Shown here one piece after another: positions 22,700-25,688 of a DNA stretch of 25,688 nucleotides. Under the pieces are notes generated by a model, which saw only the letters and a list, made by a program, of their open reading frames with translations, had not been told where the DNA came from and ran no database searches. The DNA lies in the IMG/VR virus record IMGVR_UViG_3300025876_001362, positions 1-25,688 of that record; one strand, written 5' to 3'. Each line of letters starts with the position of its first letter. The stretch's first letter is position 1. The DNA is from a virus. The position numbers were made by a program, and so were the translations under genes.

Positions 22700-23461
22700 A
22701 TGGCACTAGATTTCCCAATAAACCCATCTGTAAACGATACTCATGAATATGAGTCTAAGTCCTGGATCTTCAACGGTAAAGCGTGGGTCTTTAACCCTGC
22801 GATAGGCGCTACAGGTCCGATGGGCCCTGCTGGACCAGCAGGTCAAGGTATCAGGATCGCTGGAACAGTCGCTACAAGTGCTGATTTAGAAACCCCTTAT
22901 TCTGGAACTAGTGGCGATATGTTTATCGCCCAAGACACTGGGAATGGTCACGTCTGGAATGAGCTCATTCAACTTGCAGACGACTTGTTTTCTGGTAATA
23001 CTTGGACTGATATCGGTCCTATTCGTGGTCCAGCAGGTCCAGCAGGCGACTCATGGAATAATATGCCTTCAGAGATGAGCTCAGTCTTAGCTAGTGATGG
23101 CTCAGGGGATGGAGTTACTGACCTGATGACCCTTATGGGCACAGGATCAAGCTCAACCAATAACGAAAGCAACAACTTCACAGCAACACTCACGCAGGAC
23201 ATTTTTAGCATCAAGATCATCGGGATACAGTCTGGCATTAATGGTGAAGATTACATTGGCTCAAGTGGTCTTATAGAAGTAACGCAAGACGCAACAGGAG
23301 GCCATGTAATCTCTCCACAACATCCGCTAAATATCGTGATGTCGGGAGATCCCGTTAATATGTCACTGATCACTCCAGAAACGGGGGCAGGCACGATTGG
23401 CTGGTATAAATACGGGGCTGATTCGGCGGCACTTTATCTATACTTCAGCGATGTAACTTAA
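22700..23461 (+). CDS. Short tail fibre with collagen-like linkers and a module copy
   Basis: A 253-residue protein. Residues 1-34 (FPINPSVNDTHEYESKSW, then GKAWVFNPA) match the style of N-terminal attachment domains of phage fibres. A short Gly-X-Y run follows (GATGPMGPAGPAGQG). Residues 48-111 are another copy of the [15 protein letters not shown] module, carrying an 11-residue extra piece (ELIQLADDLFS) after GHVWN. After a second mini-stalk (GPAGPAG), the C-terminal 135 residues are a beta-rich head with Ser/Asn-rich start. No catalytic motif is seen. It probably forms a short trimeric fibre alongside the giant one. Neighbouring genes and shared module make the tail assignment good; the ligand is unknown. 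Confidence 0.75.
   Translation: MALDFPINPSVNDTHEYESKSWIFNGKAWVFNPAIGATGPMGPAGPAGQGIRIAGTVATSADLETPYSGTSGDMFIAQDTGNGHVWNELIQLADDLFSGNTWTDIGPIRGPAGPAGDSWNNMPSEMSSVLASDGSGDGVTDLMTLMGTGSSSTNNESNNFTATLTQDIFSIKIIGIQSGINGEDYIGSSGLIEVTQDATGGHVISPQHPLNIVMSGDPVNMSLITPETGAGTIGWYKYGADSAALYLYFSDVT
22841..23032 (+). repeat. Fibre module copy in a second gene, with 33-bp insertion
   Basis: The module of the giant fibre recurs here ([34 protein letters not shown]). Bases 22961-22993, encoding ELIQLADDLFS, have no counterpart in the other copies. Confidence 0.8.
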
Positions 23462-23468
23462 TAATACA

Positions 23469-23963
23469 ATGAATTACCAACTAATCAAACTTAGCCCCCT
23501 AAAAGTTCAGAGAAGCTTAAATGGGCTTCCTTCATCAATTACTAGAACTGAAGGTCGAGCGGTCCCTTCTGTTCCATACGGATACAAATATGTAGAAGAC
23601 TTCCCTCTCCCTGAAGCGCCTGCTGATGATGGGTTCTTTTGGTCAAGAGTTTTAACTGAAGACGCTTATAATTGGGCGCAAGCCCCTCTTCCTACTACGG
23701 GATGGCATTCCCAACCGGCTTGGCGTGTCCGCGCTGTTGTTAAGGCTACTCCATTTGGTGCTGAGACTCTAATGGACGCGGTAATTACCGCGATAGCTTC
23801 TATAACTGACCCTCTAGAGCAATCTGTAGCAGAAGAGGCTTTCTTTGGTGGCAATGTCCTCGAGCGAAACTCTGCACTTCTTCTTAGTATGGCGGCTTCA
23901 ATCCCGTTGACTGATGCGGAACTAGACACAATATTCCAGCAAGCTGACGCCATTGAGGTATGA
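23469..23963 (+). CDS. Probable fibre-associated small protein (chaperone-like)
   Basis: A 164-residue protein. The first half has a beta-like start and an aromatic segment (DDGFFWSRVLTEDAYNWAQ). The second half, about 80-164, is helical: WRVRAVVKATPFGAETLMDAV, then AEEAFFGGNVLERNSALL and LTDAELDTIFQQADAI. This pattern of an ALK-type helix, a W/F..G..ERNS turn and a final LT..(Q/E)LD.(L/I)F..A is one I associate with small proteins encoded beside phage tail fibres, some thought to help fibre folding. The role is inference. It starts 7 bases after the short fibre and overlaps the next gene by four bases (ATGA). Confidence 0.6.
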   Translation: MNYQLIKLSPLKVQRSLNGLPSSITRTEGRAVPSVPYGYKYVEDFPLPEAPADDGFFWSRVLTEDAYNWAQAPLPTTGWHSQPAWRVRAVVKATPFGAETLMDAVITAIASITDPLEQSVAEEAFFGGNVLERNSALLLSMAASIPLTDAELDTIFQQADAIEV

Positions 23964-25688
23964 ACTTCCCCCTAGAGTTAATAGGGTCAGAAGTAAACAC
24001 CCAAGAGAATGTCCTGATCAATGATGACTTTGGGCCTAGCTCAGATTTGATCATAGGGACGTTTTTCCGTGCTAAAACTCGTAATGCAATAGAGCCAGGG
24101 GCAAACACTACCTGGATTAAAGGGACTGGCCAATGGGAAATCACCTCATCTGAATTGCAAAACCTTTCTTCAGTTAATGGTGTTGAGGGGGAATCTGGCG
24201 TAGCTATTGTTGTTGATACATCAACAGTCCCTGAAACTAACGAGTTAAACCTAAGCTTAACATACACTTTGGGAGATCCTAATGAGACTCTTTATTTCCA
24301 TTTATGGGGAGTAGTTAAGACAGCAGGGGAGCTTGTGGAAACGGGGAATGGCAATGAAGGCAATGATACACTTGCACATCTTGGTGAAAATACAGCCGTA
24401 AATACTAACGGGAAATTAACGGACTATAGTCCTCAGAATACCACGGGCTTACCCGATGTATTAGCTGTTTACGACTTATATACTGGTTCTCCTTCGATCC
24501 CCTATGCAGGGTGGGAGGCCCTTAACCCTACCTTTTCGGTTACTGGCGGTTCAGGCGAATATACCCGCATACTTAGCCTGGCTGATCATAGCATAAATAG
24601 TCTTGATCAATACGATTACCTCTTGTTTGGAATGACCCGTAATGTAGCTGGGGCAAGTTCGTCTGCAAGGATTTCTAATGTGGAGCTTACTTATTCTACC
24701 ATTGCCCCTCCTCCTCCTCCTCCTTCTGGTGAGGAGAATCCTACTCTTTTCATACCTGAACAAACATTTTACGCTGGCGACCCCACACCCACATTGAGCG
24801 ACCAAGTTGAGATCAGTTTCATGGGCCAACGGAACGGTAATTACGCTTCAAATCCGGACGCGAGATACCTTTCCTATGAAGTCTCCGACACCTCCGAATT
24901 ACCTGCTGGGTATCCTGAAGGCCCTGGTGGGTTCGGTGATAATTTCCAAAACACCGGCGGCGTAATGCACTTAAATAACTTACCTTTTACAACTGGCGTT
25001 ATTAGAGGTTACCTTGGTCCAGATAGTCACTTAAATAGCCCTTACAACATTACGGTCATTGTAAGGTCGCGTAAATCTGGTGATGTAACTAGCAGTTATC
25101 TTGAAGGTTCTTACACGTTTGTTCTGAACGTTATCTCCAATGAGCTTTGGGAGATTGATTCTCCTGCTTCCCTCGGGTTTGCTGATTCATCGGGTTTAAT
25201 AACAAGCGACAGCTTTGGCACACCGTCCGGAGCGCGGGATAATTGGACCACTTGGGATAAAACTAGAGGAGTGAACACAAGTGACGGAACTGCGTCTGGT
25301 TATGAAGACAGCAATACAGAAAAGTATCATTTTATGTCAGCAGACTCTCTCTGTATTGGGGTTCGTTGCGCTAGGTCCGAAACGGGAGCATATGAGTCTC
25401 AAAACTTCATCACCCAGAGGGCTCCGCTTGGCGATTTCACGTTTGGAATAGCTGTGTATCGTCGTCCCGATTTGGACTCTGCTTGGAGCTATGCGTTTCA
25501 CACGACTGATCTCGTTAGTTCTAATGTAGTCTGCGCTCTAAGTGGTGACGGCAGCTATCTAGTTATATCACACCCCAATGATGTAATGGACGTCTATTCT
25601 TGGAATGGGTCCAGTTATGTTCAGCATGGCAATTCTATATCCCTCAAGAACGGTTGGTCCGGGACGCAAGCCAATTTCAATTTGAATT
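23960..25688 (+). CDS. Large adhesin or tail protein, 3' partial
   Basis: The frame is open from ATG 23960 to the end of the window (576 codons, no stop), so the gene continues beyond. The start overlaps the previous stop as ATGA. Residues 1 to about 245 are beta-rich and Asn/Thr-rich with a carbohydrate-binding-like feel (DDFGPSS, GQWEITSS, LSLTYTL). A Pro6 linker stands at about 249-255. A second beta-rich region follows, and near the visible end propeller-like phrases appear (LSGDGSYLVISHPNDVMDVYSWNG), as in the three other large adhesins. No catalytic motif is visible. Most likely another receptor-recognition protein of the tail; the missing 3' part may hold the rest of a propeller. Confidence 0.7.
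   Translation, partial: MNFPLELIGSEVNTQENVLINDDFGPSSDLIIGTFFRAKTRNAIEPGANTTWIKGTGQWEITSSELQNLSSVNGVEGESGVAIVVDTSTVPETNELNLSLTYTLGDPNETLYFHLWGVVKTAGELVETGNGNEGNDTLAHLGENTAVNTNGKLTDYSPQNTTGLPDVLAVYDLYTGSPSIPYAGWEALNPTFSVTGGSGEYTRILSLADHSINSLDQYDYLLFGMTRNVAGASSSARISNVELTYSTIAPPPPPPSGEENPTLFIPEQTFYAGDPTPTLSDQVEISFMGQRNGNYASNPDARYLSYEVSDTSELPAGYPEGPGGFGDNFQNTGGVMHLNNLPFTTGVIRGYLGPDSHLNSPYNITVIVRSRKSGDVTSSYLEGSYTFVLNVISNELWEIDSPASLGFADSSGLITSDSFGTPSGARDNWTTWDKTRGVNTSDGTASGYEDSNTEKYHFMSADSLCIGVRCARSETGAYESQNFITQRAPLGDFTFGIAVYRRPDLDSAWSYAFHTTDLVSSNVVCALSGDGSYLVISHPNDVMDVYSWNGSSYVQHGNSISLKNGWSGTQANFNLN

Noticed and set aside
12374-25688. Diversity-generating retroelement acting on the fibre genes
   Set aside because: No reverse transcriptase frame and no template/variable pair with adenine-limited changes was seen; differences between copies include all base types.

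Overview
This window is part of a tailed double-stranded DNA phage, or a prophage segment; no integrase, capsid, portal or terminase gene is visible. Every convincing gene is on the + strand. The host is probably Gram-negative, because the lysis cassette carries what looks like an embedded pair of spanin genes, one with a lipoprotein signal. Almost no gene has a Shine-Dalgarno sequence. Many starts instead follow runs made only of A and C, which points to a host lineage that initiates largely without Shine-Dalgarno pairing (Bacteroidota-like, for example). The host cannot be named from this sequence.

Layout. (1) 1-1059 is the 3' end of an unrecognised, probably structural gene. (2) 1060-1392 is gene-free, begins with a 16-bp near-palindrome and can form several hairpins. 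(3) 1393-8816 is one tight recombination and replication operon: RecT-like annealing protein, PD-(D/E)XK nuclease with a likely Fe-S cluster, SSB-like protein with an acidic DDIPF tail, small unknown protein, SF2 helicase, RusA-type resolvase, small unknown protein, and a large primase-helicase fusion. It ends in a strong intrinsic terminator at 8835-8873. (4) 8817-9204 is a second gene-free region, with mutually exclusive C-tract/G-tract pairings and a perfect 16-bp palindrome nearly identical to the one at 1056. (5) 9205-10780 holds two probable virion genes. (6) 10780-12343 is the lysis cassette: a 27-residue membrane peptide, a two-helix holin candidate, overlapping inner and outer spanin candidates, an Amidase_3 endolysin, and a membrane/coiled-coil protein. 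(7) 12374-25688 is a host-recognition locus: a giant collagen-like fibre (1857 aa), two large propeller-like proteins sharing an N-terminal plug, a short collagen-linked fibre, a small chaperone-like protein, and a further large adhesin that runs off the window.

How the genes fit together. The early operon supplies end processing and strand annealing (nuclease, RecT, SSB), branch handling (helicase, RusA) and replication initiation and unwinding (primase-helicase). The two related palindromes sit before the early operon and before the late operon, so one DNA- or RNA-binding regulator could act on both. The last 13 kb looks like a modular adhesin array: one small domain recurs in two different genes, and one copy appears to be split by a 425-residue propeller-type domain related to domains in the neighbouring genes. 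No wholly new enzymatic system is evident. The best candidates for something undescribed are this modular fibre locus, the paired palindromes with the switch-like intergenic RNA, the SSB-like tail on the primase-helicase, and the A/C leaders that appear to shape protein C-termini.
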